DNA from: Vibrio nitrifigilis | GTDB lineage: Bacteria; Pseudomonadota; Gammaproteobacteria; Enterobacterales; Vibrionaceae | Direction: 5' to 3' | Assembly: GCF_015686695.1 (NCBI RefSeq) | Contig: NZ_JADPMR010000001.1 | Location: 186,001 to 250,000, forward strand | DNA: 64,000 bases | Shown: one piece after another, positions 18,385 through 27,398 of the stretch | Layout of the letters: each line of letters begins with the position of its first letter | Numbering within the stretch: the first letter of the stretch is position 1 | Notes under the pieces: generated by a model | Databases searched by the model: none | Seen by the model: the letters and a program-made list of their open reading frames with translations, nothing else | Told to the model about the DNA's origin: nothing | Program-made: the position numbers and the translations under genes

Positions 18385-19440
18385 CTATTTTATCGTTTTT
18401 TTAGTAATGAACATGGCATCACCATAACTAAAGAAACGATAACGCTCTTGTACAGCATGACGATAAGCAGCCATTGTGTGTTCATATCCAGCAAACGCAC
18501 TCACCAACATGATTAATGTTGATTCAGGTAAGTGAAAATTAGTAATCAACGCATCTACCAGCTGGTATTCGTAACCAGGGTAGATAAAGATTTCAGTGTC
18601 ACCGAAAAACGGAACCAATTCAGTCCCATTTTTTAGAGCATCTTGCGCAGCACTTTCTAGAGAACGGACCGAAGTCGTCCCTACTGCGATCACTCGTCCA
18701 CCTTGTTTACGAGTAGCAGCAATCGCGTCAACGACTTCCTGAGGTACTTCAACGTACTCAGAATGCATATGATGGTTTTCAACATCTTCAACTCGAACTG
18801 GCTGGAACGTACCAGCACCAACGTGCAAGGTCACGTACGCGAGTTCGACACCTTTTGCCTGAATTTGTTCAAGTAAAGGTTTATCGAAGTGCAAACCCGC
18901 TGTAGGAGCAGCGACTGCGCCAGGTTTTTCGTTGTATACCGTTTGATAACGCTCTTTATCCGCATCGTCATCAGGACGGTCGATATAAGGAGGTAACGGC
19001 ATATGGCCGATCGCATTAAGAATCTCTAGTACCGCTTTATCACTGGTAAAGCGAATTTCAAATAACGCATCATGGCGAGCAACCATTTCTGCTTGGTATT
19101 CGTCGTTTTCACCCAAGTAAAGTTCTGTACCTGGTTTTGGTGGCTTAGAGCAACGAACATGAGCCAAAATCGAATGCTCATCGATCATTCGTTCTACTAA
19201 TACTTCCAGTTTGCCACCAGAAGCTTTACGACCAAACATACGAGCAGGAATCACTCGAGTGTTGTTAAACACCAGTAAATCGCCCGGTTTAACAATATCT
19301 AGAACATCTTTAAATGTCCCATCAACAAGTTCGCCATCATTGCCATTGAGCTGCAATAAACGACTTGCGGTACGCTCCTCAGTTGGATAACGAGCAATAA
19401 GCTCATTTGGGAGGTCAAAATGAAAATCTGAAACGTGCAT
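18385..19440 (-). CDS. queA: S-adenosylmethionine:tRNA ribosyltransferase-isomerase
   Basis: Transfers the ribosyl part of SAM onto preQ1 in tRNA to give epoxyqueuosine. With the start at 19440 (MHVSDFHFDLPNELIARYP) the product is 351 residues, close to the E. coli length. The open frame extends 36 codons further, but that part has no family match. Conserved motifs LVFNNTRVIPARMFG, APTAGLHF and VTLHVGAGTFQPV are present. It heads the queA-tgt-yajC-secD-secF row; 113 bases separate it from tgt. Confidence 0.96.
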   Translation of the reverse strand: MHVSDFHFDLPNELIARYPTEERTASRLLQLNGNDGELVDGTFKDVLDIVKPGDLLVFNNTRVIPARMFGRKASGGKLEVLVERMIDEHSILAHVRCSKPPKPGTELYLGENDEYQAEMVARHDALFEIRFTSDKAVLEILNAIGHMPLPPYIDRPDDDADKERYQTVYNEKPGAVAAPTAGLHFDKPLLEQIQAKGVELAYVTLHVGAGTFQPVRVEDVENHHMHSEYVEVPQEVVDAIAATRKQGGRVIAVGTTSVRSLESAAQDALKNGTELVPFFGDTEIFIYPGYEYQLVDALITNFHLPESTLIMLVSAFAGYEHTMAAYRHAVQERYRFFSYGDAMFITKKTIK

Positions 19441-19684
19441 GACTTCTGATCTTAATTTAGTGAATGTGTGCGATAGATAATTTCGCGGCGCGCTAGTATA
19501 TACCGAAGTTTTAACAAGATACAGAAAAGGCCTTTTTCTAACCAACAATAGGAAGCGTAACCAACCTCAAATAATCGTATGTTTGTTATTTAAATCTGCT
19601 AAAAAGAGCAACAAATAATGATTCATCTCTCATTCAAATTTTTCGTCAATCACTATAGTCAAAAGACAGGACTGACAATAGGAG

Positions 19685-20134
19685 ATGGCCATGATTAAAG
19701 TTGAAGATATGATGACTCGCAGTCCACATACTCTGTCGCGAACCCATACTATTTCTGATGCTAACAACATGATGAAAGCACTTGATATCCGCCATATTCC
19801 TATTGTGGATAGCAATCATCAGTTACAGGGTGTGGTTTCGCAAAGAGACATTTTGGCAGCACAAGAATCAAGCTTACACGGTACGCCAAACGAGCAGTCT
19901 TACACCGCAGATACACCACTGTATGAAATCATGCATACCAATTTAATGACAGTAGCACCACAAGCGGGACTTAAAGAAAGCGCTCTTTATATGCAAAAAC
20001 ATAAAGTAGGCTGTCTCCCAGTACTCAGCAAAGGGCAATTGTGTGGCATCATCACCGAAACCGATTTTATTTCTATCGCAATAACTCTATTAGAACTTCA
20101 AGAAGAAACGGAACCTGAAGATTTTGACGACTAA
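19685..20134 (+). CDS. Twin CBS-domain protein
   Basis: 149-residue soluble protein made of two CBS domains and little else: about residues 6-58 (KVEDMMTRSPHTLS...VVSQRDIL) and 78-136 (IMHTNLMTV...GIITETDFISIA). Such stand-alone CBS pairs usually bind adenine nucleotides and regulate a partner, but the partner is not evident. The C-terminus is acidic (EETEPEDFDD). AGGAGATGGCC just before the ATG at 19691 could instead favour a start two codons in (MIKVEDMMTR). It sits alone between queA and the glyoxylate genes, as in V. cholerae. Confidence 0.8.
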   Translation: MAMIKVEDMMTRSPHTLSRTHTISDANNMMKALDIRHIPIVDSNHQLQGVVSQRDILAAQESSLHGTPNEQSYTADTPLYEIMHTNLMTVAPQAGLKESALYMQKHKVGCLPVLSKGQLCGIITETDFISIAITLLELQEETEPEDFDD

Positions 20135-20183
20135 TTCACGTTGAAACACGATGAGATAATGGCTTTCAGTTTTCTATAACTTA

Positions 20184-20210
20184 TAAAAAAAAGAGCGGCT
20201 TAGGCCGCTC
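20184..20210 (-). terminator. Rho-independent terminator after aceA
   Basis: Stem GAGCGGC/GCCGCTC (20193-20199 / 20204-20210) with a 4-base loop. On the minus strand it runs into nine T. It is 62 bases past the aceA stop; transcription from the plus strand would lack a T-run. Confidence 0.85.
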
Positions 20211-20272
20211 AAATTCGATATCAAGATATCAAAACATATAAGGAAGTTTGCAAAAAGGAAGTGCGGATTAGG

Positions 20273-21583
20273 TTAGAACTGATCCTCTTCAGTCGAGCCG
20301 GTTAGTGCCGTTACTGACGAATTGCCCCCCTGAATGGTATTCGTAACTTTATCGAAATAGCCCGTTCCAACTTCTTGTTGGTGTGCCACAAAGGTATAGC
20401 CTTTTTCTGCTGCGGCAAATTCTTTGCGCTGTACCATTTCCACATAGTGACGCATACCTTCCCCTTGGGCATAAGCATGAGCCAATTCAAACATGTTGAA
20501 CCACATGTTGTGGATACCAGCTAGAGTAATGAATTGGTATTTGTAGCCCATATCGGATAACGCTTGCTGGAATTCAGCAATGGTTTTGGCATCCAAGTTT
20601 TTCTCCCAGTTAAAGGAAGGAGAACAGTTATAAGCAAGCAGCTGATCCGGGTATTCTGCTAAGATAGCTTCAGCAAACTTACGAGCTTCTTCCAAGCAAG
20701 GTTTTGCTGTTTCACACCATACAAGATCCGCATATGGCGCATAAGCTAGGCCACGAGAAATCGCTTGGTCAATCCCCGCTTTAACACGGAAGAATCCTTC
20801 TTGGGTGCGCTCACCGACGATAAAGTCACTATCATAAGGGTCACAATCAGAAGTTAACAAATCAGCCGCGTTGGCATCAGTACGAGCAATCACAAGTGTT
20901 GTTGTACCGGCGACATCTGCCGCTAAACGAGCCGCAACTAATTTTTGTACCGCTTCTTGAGTTGGGACCAGAACTTTTCCGCCCATGTGACCACATTTTT
21001 TCACCGAAGCTAATTGGTCCTCAAAGTGCACCCCAGCAGCACCCGCTTCTATCATTGATTTCATGAGTTCATAGGCGTTAAGCACGCCACCGAATCCCGC
21101 TTCTGCATCAGCGACAATAGGTAAGAAGTAATCAACACCACCTTCATCTTCAGGTGTCGTGCCATTCGTCCATTGAATCTGGTCTGCTCGTCTAAATGAG
21201 TTGTTGATGCGTTTAACTACCGCAGGTACCGAATCCACCGGGTAAAGAGATTGATCTGGGTACATGGTTGAAGCCGTATTGTTATCTGCAGCAACCTGCC
21301 AACCAGAGAGATAAATAGCTTCAATCCCAGCTTTCGCTTGCTGAACCGCTTGTCCGCCTGTTAAAGCCCCTAAGCAGTTCACGTACCCTTTTTTTGCACT
21401 TCCATTGACCAACGACCAAAGCTTATCAGCACCACGTTGGGCAATGGTATTCGCTGGTAAGACTGAGCCGCGTAAGTTAACGACTTCTTCGGCAGTATAG
21501 GTACGTTTCACGTTTTTCCAACGTGGATTCGTTGCCCAGTCTTTCTCTAGTGCTTCGATTTGTTGACGACGAGTCAGTGTCAT
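20273..21583 (-). CDS. aceA: Isocitrate lyase
   Basis: Splits isocitrate into glyoxylate and succinate, the first step of the glyoxylate shunt for growth on acetate or fatty acids. The 436 residues match the short E. coli-type enzyme (434). The catalytic signature KKCGHMGGK holds the active-site C197. Other conserved stretches are PIVADAEAGFGG and NCSPSFNW. It starts 108 bases after aceB, and the pair is probably one operon. Confidence 0.97.
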   Translation of the reverse strand: MTLTRRQQIEALEKDWATNPRWKNVKRTYTAEEVVNLRGSVLPANTIAQRGADKLWSLVNGSAKKGYVNCLGALTGGQAVQQAKAGIEAIYLSGWQVAADNNTASTMYPDQSLYPVDSVPAVVKRINNSFRRADQIQWTNGTTPEDEGGVDYFLPIVADAEAGFGGVLNAYELMKSMIEAGAAGVHFEDQLASVKKCGHMGGKVLVPTQEAVQKLVAARLAADVAGTTTLVIARTDANAADLLTSDCDPYDSDFIVGERTQEGFFRVKAGIDQAISRGLAYAPYADLVWCETAKPCLEEARKFAEAILAEYPDQLLAYNCSPSFNWEKNLDAKTIAEFQQALSDMGYKYQFITLAGIHNMWFNMFELAHAYAQGEGMRHYVEMVQRKEFAAAEKGYTFVAHQQEVGTGYFDKVTNTIQGGNSSVTALTGSTEEDQF

Positions 21584-21691
21584 GGTGTATCCCTCTTATA
21601 ATGTAGGCTTAGGCCTGCTTCCTTTCGCTACCGATACCAAAGGTATGATATTGAAATGGTGGTTACTGTTTCACGTTATTGGTTGGATTGG

Positions 21692-23314
21692 TTATGGCAA
21701 ATAGTCATAGCCGGGTATCGTTAAGAAGTTGGTCAGCTCATCGCTTGTCGTGAGCCTTTCCATCAATTCAGCCGCTTCAGTAAAACGCCCATTAGTAAAA
21801 GCGTCTGAACCAATTTCTTGTTTAACAACCTCAATCTCTTCATTGAGGTACTGGCGGAACAGCGTTTTGGTAATCACCTGACCGTTATCGAGTGTTTTAC
21901 CGTGCTGTATCCATTGCCAAATGGAAGCACGGGATATTTCCGCTGTAGCCGCGTCTTCCATGAGCCCATAAATTGGCACACAGCCATTGCCCGAAATCCA
22001 AGCCTCGATGTATTGCAGAGCAACACGAATGTTGTGGCGCATTCCGTGTTCGGAGCGTGGGCCATCACAAGGTTCAAGTAACTCTTGTGCAGTAATAGGA
22101 GCATCAGATAAACGAGTGACATTTAATTGATTTTGACGTTCACCAAGCACCTGATTGAATACATCCATCGCCGTATCAGCTAACCCAGGGTGAGCAACCC
22201 AAGTTCCATCATGGCCGTTATTCGCTTCCAAAGATTTGTCATGGACTATCTTCTCTAAGACCTTGGCATTTTCCCCAGGATCTTTGGCTGGAATAAATGC
22301 CGCCATTCCCCCCATAGCAAACGCCCCACGTCGGTGACAGGTATAAATGAGTAGACGTGAGTAAGCATTGAGAAAAGGCTTATCCATAGTGACGACTTGG
22401 CGATCAGGCAGGACACGGTCACCATGTTTTTTCAATGTTTTGATATAACTGAATATGTAATCCCAACGGCCGCAGTTGAGGCCAACAATATGCTCTTTTA
22501 ACGCAAAGAGAATTTCGTCCATTTGGAATACGGCTGGGAGAGTTTCAATCAATACAGTGGCTTTGATGGTTCCAGTATCAAGACCAAAGAAGTTTTCAGT
22601 GAAATGGAACACATCGCTCCACCACTTCGCTTCCTGATGGCTTTGTAGTTTGGGTAGGTAGAAATAAGGTCCACTGCCTTTTTTCAACAACGCTTGATAG
22701 TTATTGAAAAAGTACAGCGCAAAGTCCAGTAAGCATCCCGGAATGGTTTGCCCAGCAAATGACACATGCTTTTCAGGTAAGTGCAGACCCCGAACTCGGC
22801 AAATGAGCACTGCCGGATCGTCTTTTAGTTGATACTGCTTACCATTGCTCGGATTGGTATAGCTGATCGTACCATTGATGGCGTCTCTCAGGTTTACTTG
22901 ACCATCAAGAACCTTTTCCCAATCAGGTGACATCGAATCTTCAAAATCAGCCATAAACACTTTGACGTTCGCGTTTAATGCATTAATCACCATTTTTCGG
23001 TCTGTTGGACCAGTGATCTCAACACGGCGATCTTGTAGATCATTGGGTATACCTAAAATTTTCCAACTTCCCTCACGTATATCTTGCGTGTCAGAAAGAA
23101 ATCCAGGTAATGCTCCTTGATCGATTTTTTGCTGAAAAATTTCTCGAGATTTAAGCTGTTGCTCTAAACGAGGAGCATAACGCTCACACAGTTGAGCTAA
23201 TAAATCTTGAGCGGCAGTGGGGAATATTTCTTGATGCTCAGCTTTGAGAGAACCAAGAATTTTCAACTTCGAACGAACTTCTTCCATTGATGCGTGTGTA
23301 CTTTCAGCCAGCAT
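21692..23314 (-). CDS. aceB: Malate synthase A
   Basis: Condenses glyoxylate with acetyl-CoA to malate, the second step of the glyoxylate shunt. The 540-residue length matches malate synthase A rather than the longer G isoform. Conserved parts include EITGPTDRKMVINALN, ADFEDSMSPDW, NCGRWDYIFSYIK with the catalytic region, and GNGCVPIYGLMEDAATAEISR near the C-terminus. It is upstream of aceA. A 700-base AT-rich region lies before it and must carry its promoter. Confidence 0.97.
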   Translation of the reverse strand: MLAESTHASMEEVRSKLKILGSLKAEHQEIFPTAAQDLLAQLCERYAPRLEQQLKSREIFQQKIDQGALPGFLSDTQDIREGSWKILGIPNDLQDRRVEITGPTDRKMVINALNANVKVFMADFEDSMSPDWEKVLDGQVNLRDAINGTISYTNPSNGKQYQLKDDPAVLICRVRGLHLPEKHVSFAGQTIPGCLLDFALYFFNNYQALLKKGSGPYFYLPKLQSHQEAKWWSDVFHFTENFFGLDTGTIKATVLIETLPAVFQMDEILFALKEHIVGLNCGRWDYIFSYIKTLKKHGDRVLPDRQVVTMDKPFLNAYSRLLIYTCHRRGAFAMGGMAAFIPAKDPGENAKVLEKIVHDKSLEANNGHDGTWVAHPGLADTAMDVFNQVLGERQNQLNVTRLSDAPITAQELLEPCDGPRSEHGMRHNIRVALQYIEAWISGNGCVPIYGLMEDAATAEISRASIWQWIQHGKTLDNGQVITKTLFRQYLNEEIEVVKQEIGSDAFTNGRFTEAAELMERLTTSDELTNFLTIPGYDYLP

Positions 23315-24019
23315 ATATTTATTCCTTCGCTGATTTAAATCACATTTGTAATTTAAGAACTACAAAATTCCCTGTTTAATTTGTGAAGTAAAAACACTTT
23401 TGATAGTTACCTTAGATAAATAAGTCCCGATAACTAAAAAACATCTCACTTCGATAAGTGCTTATAAAACTAATATATAAAAGGGATTTTAGAAAGAGGG
23501 AGGAATAGTAAAATGGTAAATTCGAAGTTTTATTCGGTAACTCTATTTATGAATGGCAATATACTTATTTGTAATTAATTACGTAATAAAATTACACACA
23601 AAGAAGACGTATTTTTATTTGAAATGGAGGGGAATAGATAATATCCGGTAATAAATATTGGCTGATTTTTCACACTTTTTTTTAAAAGAAAAAGACACCG
23701 TATTGCTAAGCAACTGCTTCAATATGTGTAAAATTCACATTGTGAAGATTGCCAATTTTATGAAACCTTCTCTCAAAATAAGCTGTAAAATTTTACAATA
23801 AAAATAATACTAACAGTTTTTAATGCTAATTAAATAAAATTTATTAGCATTAAAAACTAAAAAAATAACACTTTTATCTTTAACAACCTACTAGATAGAG
23901 AATATCAAGCCACATCAATGAATGTAACGATATGAAAATCACGATTTAAGCTGTACAGGTAAGGCTATATGCTCAAGTAATAGAGGATTACTCAAGCACA
24001 TTTACAAGAAAGAGAGTTA
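23315..24019. other. AT-rich intergenic region upstream of aceB, downstream of oxyR2
   Basis: 705 bases with no credible gene. It is strikingly AT-rich compared with its neighbours. It holds a 16-bp perfect inverted repeat (listed separately) and, at 23968-23997, an imperfect repeat near the oxyR2 end. It should contain the aceB promoter and any regulator sites, but I cannot pick a promoter with confidence. Confidence 0.6.
23815..23858. repeat. 16-bp perfect inverted repeat
   Basis: AGTTTTTAATGCTAAT (23815-23830) and its exact reverse complement (23843-23858) are separated by 12 bases. The arms are AT-rich. T-runs near the ends are broken, so a terminator for oxyR2 is possible but not clear; an operator for aceB is an alternative. 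Confidence 0.6.
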
Positions 24020-24925
24020 CTATAGAAGCCCAGAAACAACATCCGCCAATTGATTAAATGTATTGGTTCTTGAGGAACTAGGACGCCATACTAAACCGAT
24101 ATTGCGATACGCCTTTTGGCCTGGAGGATCAACCACGACCAAATTTTGGTTATCTAACAAACCATGATCAATCGCCATTTGTGGAATAAATGTCGTCCCT
24201 AGGCCATTGGCTACCATTTGAACTAGGGTATGTAAGCTCGTCGCCGTAAATGGGTTGATCTTTTCTTTATCGGTTAGTTTACATGCAGAAACCGCATGCT
24301 CAGTCAGACAGTGTTCATTTTCTAACAGGAATACTGATTGATCGGGTAAATCATCATACTTTATCGGAACACGAATTGAATTAGCCTGATTACGGCTAAT
24401 CACCATCCGAAATGGATCTTGTCCAACAATACGACTGTCCATCTCACCAATATCAACAGGTAATGCTAAAACCAATACATCCAATTCACCAGAACGTAAC
24501 GCCATCAATAAATTGGTGGTTGTATCTTCACGTAACAGAAGATGCAATTTAGGAAAACGTAGATTAATTTCTTGTACAAGGTCACCAAGCAAAAATGGCG
24601 CAATCGTTGGAATACAGCCGAGTTTTAGCTGACCTTCCATCAAATTGCCTTGGCATAATTTCCCCAGCTCAACGAGATCCTGACCTTTCGCTAATAACTC
24701 TCTTCCCAACTTAACGACTTCTTCACCAGCCTGAGTAAAGACTAAAGGCGTTTTTTTATCCTTTTTCTCGTAAAGCGCACAACCAATCAGTTCTTCTAGG
24801 TTTTGGATCCCTTTACTTAGGGTCGATTGGCTAACAAAACATCGCTGCGCCGCATCGCTAAAATGGCGGGTTTCATGTAAGGTGATGAGGTAGTGCAGTT
24901 GCTTTAAACTTGGCCACTTATTCAT
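24020..24925 (-). CDS. oxyR2: OxyR-type peroxide-sensing LysR regulator (OxyR2 group)
   Basis: LysR-family activator, 301 residues. The N-terminal helix-turn-helix spans about 6-62 (RHFSDAAQRCFVSQSTLSKGI). The C-terminal domain contains two cysteines ten positions apart, C206 and C215, in ENEHCLTEHAVSAC. This is the spacing of the E. coli OxyR redox pair C199/C208. As I recall, V. vulnificus OxyR2 has the same cysteine numbers and a distinctive Glu204, also present here. It is divergent from a peroxiredoxin gene, the known arrangement of oxyR2 and prx2. The alternative, a second plain OxyR copy, would not explain the Glu. Confidence 0.85.
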   Translation of the reverse strand: MNKWPSLKQLHYLITLHETRHFSDAAQRCFVSQSTLSKGIQNLEELIGCALYEKKDKKTPLVFTQAGEEVVKLGRELLAKGQDLVELGKLCQGNLMEGQLKLGCIPTIAPFLLGDLVQEINLRFPKLHLLLREDTTTNLLMALRSGELDVLVLALPVDIGEMDSRIVGQDPFRMVISRNQANSIRVPIKYDDLPDQSVFLLENEHCLTEHAVSACKLTDKEKINPFTATSLHTLVQMVANGLGTTFIPQMAIDHGLLDNQNLVVVDPPGQKAYRNIGLVWRPSSSRTNTFNQLADVVSGLL

Positions 24926-25123
24926 AATAATATTAATATTTTATTTCAATTTATCGTTCAGGCTTTGCCGCGCCTGTTCATCGCTTTTTTCGATTGACAC
25001 AATCTATTTTATTCGCTTTTTTCTATACTAACCTTTGTACTATAGTTTGTCTTGTAGTTACACGGAAATGAGTTAACTCAACGTGTTTTAACTCAGATAA
25101 AACTAAAACATTAGGAGCAAAAA

Positions 25124-25738
25124 ATGGTACTAGTAGGTCGCAAAGCCCCTGACTTTACTGCTGGAGCTGTTCTAGGCAACGGTGAAATCGTTGATTCATT
25201 CAACCTTTCTGATTACATCAAAGGTAAGAAAGCTGTTGTATTTTTCTACCCACTAGACTTCACTTTCGTTTGCCCATCTGAAATCATCGCATTCGACAAA
25301 CGTCTAGCTGACTTCCAAGAAAAAGGCTGTGAAGTAATCGGTGTTTCAATCGACTCTGTATTCTCTCACAACGCATGGCGTAACACTTCTGTAGATAAAG
25401 GCGGTATCGGTGAGGTTAAATACCCACTTGTTGCTGATACTACTCACGAAGTTGTTAGCGCTTACGATGTTGTTGATCCAAATGGTCCTGGCATTGCACT
25501 TCGCGGTTCTTTCCTAATCGACGAAGAAGGCGTTGTTCGTCACCAAGTAATCAACGATGGTCCTCTTGGTCGTAACATCGATGAAATGCTACGTATGGTT
25601 GACGCACTAGCATTCCACCAAGAACACGGTGAAGTATGTCCTGCACAGTGGGAAAAAGGTAAATCAGGTATGAAAGCTTCTCCAGACGGCGTTGCATCTT
25701 ACCTAGCTGAACACACAGCTGACCTAGATAAAAAATAA
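25124..25738 (+). CDS. prx2: 2-Cys peroxiredoxin (Prx2/AhpC type)
   Basis: Thiol peroxidase that reduces hydrogen peroxide and organic peroxides. The 204-residue protein has the peroxidatic cysteine in PLDFTFVCPSE (C51) and the resolving cysteine in GEVCPAQWEKG near residue 171, so it is a typical 2-Cys enzyme. It reads well, with AGGAGC before the ATG and highly biased codons, suggesting strong expression. It is divergent from the oxyR2-type regulator, which probably controls it. No AhpF-type reductase is next to it, so its reductant is encoded elsewhere. A strong terminator follows. Confidence 0.9.
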   Translation: MVLVGRKAPDFTAGAVLGNGEIVDSFNLSDYIKGKKAVVFFYPLDFTFVCPSEIIAFDKRLADFQEKGCEVIGVSIDSVFSHNAWRNTSVDKGGIGEVKYPLVADTTHEVVSAYDVVDPNGPGIALRGSFLIDEEGVVRHQVINDGPLGRNIDEMLRMVDALAFHQEHGEVCPAQWEKGKSGMKASPDGVASYLAEHTADLDKK

Positions 25739-25824
25739 GAACACTTTATCGCCCGTGCTCAACTCGGGTGAGTGGTTGGAATTAAGAGCAAAAGCCAAAC
25801 CAATCAGGATAAAGTAAAGCCTTC

Positions 25825-25857
25825 AAATCCCGGAGCCATCGCTCCGGGATTTTTTTA
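25825..25857 (+). terminator. Rho-independent terminator after prx2
   Basis: Stem AAATCCCGGAGC/GCTCCGGGATTT (25825-25836 / 25841-25852) with a CATC loop and a run of eight T at 25850-25857. It lies about 90 bases past the prx2 stop. Confidence 0.9.
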
Positions 25858-25918
25858 TGATCCAATCAGCGCTAAACTGTTACATTGCTCTCCCCCGTTT
25901 AGAAAGGAACCTAAACAC

Positions 25919-26662
25919 ATGAATTATCAGTTGGAAGTCTGTATCGATAATATCGAGTCTCTTCAATATGCACTAGCAGGCGGCGCAACTAGAATTGAAC
26001 TTTGCTCTTCGCTTGATCTTGGAGGCTTGACTCCCAGTTTTGGTTTTATGCGCTTGGCATCTAACTTAAGTTCCGCCCCAATTTATGCCATGATTCGTCC
26101 CAGACAAGGGGATTTTCTTTATGTTCCATCGGAAATTGAACAGATGATGTGGGACATTGAATCAGCAGCAAAGGCTGGATTAACTGGCGTTGTTCTAGGC
26201 GTGTTAACCGAAGATAGTGACGTGAACAAACATGCACTTAAAATCCTTGTCGACTACGCTCATTCTCTCTCTCTAAATGTGACATTTCATCGTGCGATTG
26301 ATGTATGTCGCGATTACCGACAAGCAATGGAAACAATCATAGAGCTAGGTTGTGAGCGAGTACTTACATCAGGTCAAGCAAGTTCAGCGGAAAAAGGAAT
26401 TGCTGCGATAAAAGAGATGGTGACCATTGCTAACGGTAGAATCGCTATCATGGCTGGTGCGGGTGTTAATGCAGGGAACGTTCGTGCAATTATCGAACAG
26501 ACTGGAGTTCAAGAAGTCCATATGTCCGGTAAAACCTCTCGCCCAAGCAAAATGAAACCTACCGCGCAAGAAGCCTATATGGGTAACGAAGAGTGCGATG
26601 ATTCGCTCATTCCCATTACCAGTACCGCAGCTATTGAAGCGGTCGCACATCTCTTACGTTAA
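25919..26662 (+). CDS. cutC: CutC family protein
   Basis: TIM-barrel protein of 247 residues, historically linked to copper tolerance; its actual biochemical role is unsettled. The start at 25919 (MNYQLEVCIDNIESLQYALAG, trimmed) has AAAGGAA upstream and matches the family; a longer frame begins upstream inside the prx2 terminator region and is rejected. Conserved stretches are ATRIELCSSLDLGGLTPS, PIYAMIRPRQGDF, FHRAIDVCRD and RVLTSGQ. It is convergent with phoU with only nine bases between the stops and no visible terminator there. Confidence 0.93.
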   Translation: MNYQLEVCIDNIESLQYALAGGATRIELCSSLDLGGLTPSFGFMRLASNLSSAPIYAMIRPRQGDFLYVPSEIEQMMWDIESAAKAGLTGVVLGVLTEDSDVNKHALKILVDYAHSLSLNVTFHRAIDVCRDYRQAMETIIELGCERVLTSGQASSAEKGIAAIKEMVTIANGRIAIMAGAGVNAGNVRAIIEQTGVQEVHMSGKTSRPSKMKPTAQEAYMGNEECDDSLIPITSTAAIEAVAHLLR

Positions 26663-26671
26663 ATGATTTTC

Positions 26672-27370
26672 TTATGATCGGATCATATCATCAATGGATT
26701 GTTCGCCAATATGGCGAACATCTTTGCCTTTAACAAAGTAGATGATGTATTCACAAATATTTTGGCAACGATCACCAATACGCTCAATAGCTCTTGCCGA
26801 CCACATCACTTGTAAAATATGGGGAATATTTTCGGGAGTCTCCATCATGTACGTCATTAATTGCCGAATCACCGCTTCAACTTCACGATCCAACCCATCA
26901 TCAAGCTTATAAATTTCCGCAGCGGCTTCAACATCCATACGAGCAAATGCATCTAACACTTGATGCAACATAGAAATGGCTGAGCGGCATAATGGCTCCA
27001 GTGATACTTGAAATTGACGCTCGTCAGAGGGGCTTTCAATGGTGACATAAGCCATTTTAGTGGCAACATCACCAATACGTTCCAAATCGGTGATTGTTTT
27101 GATGATCGCCATAATCAAACGCAAATCTTTAGCCGTTGGCTGACGCTTGGCGATAATCCGCGTGCAGGCTTCATCAATAGAGACTTCCAACGCGTTAACT
27201 TTATGATCGTCTTTAACCACTTTACGTGCTAATTCGGCATCATCCTTATGTAAGGCATGCATAGCATAAGACAACTGCTGCTCAACCAGCCCCCCCATTG
27301 TTAACACATGAGTACGAATGGATTCTAGTTCAGCATTAAATTGCCCTGAGATATGTTTACCTAGCTGCAT
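26672..27370 (-). CDS. phoU: Phosphate-signalling regulator PhoU
   Basis: Peripheral protein that connects the Pst transporter to PhoR and dampens Pho activation when phosphate is plentiful. The 232-residue product is made of two three-helix PhoU repeats with the metal-binding motifs ITDLERIGDVATKMAY (about 95-110) and ARAIERIGDRCQNICEYI (about 195-212). It follows pstB by 28 bases as the last gene of pstCAB-phoU. Confidence 0.97.
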   Translation of the reverse strand: MQLGKHISGQFNAELESIRTHVLTMGGLVEQQLSYAMHALHKDDAELARKVVKDDHKVNALEVSIDEACTRIIAKRQPTAKDLRLIMAIIKTITDLERIGDVATKMAYVTIESPSDERQFQVSLEPLCRSAISMLHQVLDAFARMDVEAAAEIYKLDDGLDREVEAVIRQLMTYMMETPENIPHILQVMWSARAIERIGDRCQNICEYIIYFVKGKDVRHIGEQSIDDMIRS

Positions 27371-27398
27371 ATACGTTCCTTTACTACTCTGGGTAACA

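Noticed and set aside
23735..23752. Possible CRP site near ATGTG...CACAT before aceB
   Set aside because: The half-sites are one base too close together, so it does not fit the CRP spacing.
25021..25045. OxyR site in the oxyR2-prx2 gap (CTAT and ATAG boxes)
   Set aside because: The boxes are 15 bases apart, not the 7 of the OxyR motif; a site is likely but I could not place it.
25772..25918. 49-codon N-terminal extension of cutC
   Set aside because: It runs through the prx2 terminator hairpin, and the ATG at 25919 has a ribosome site and the family N-terminus.
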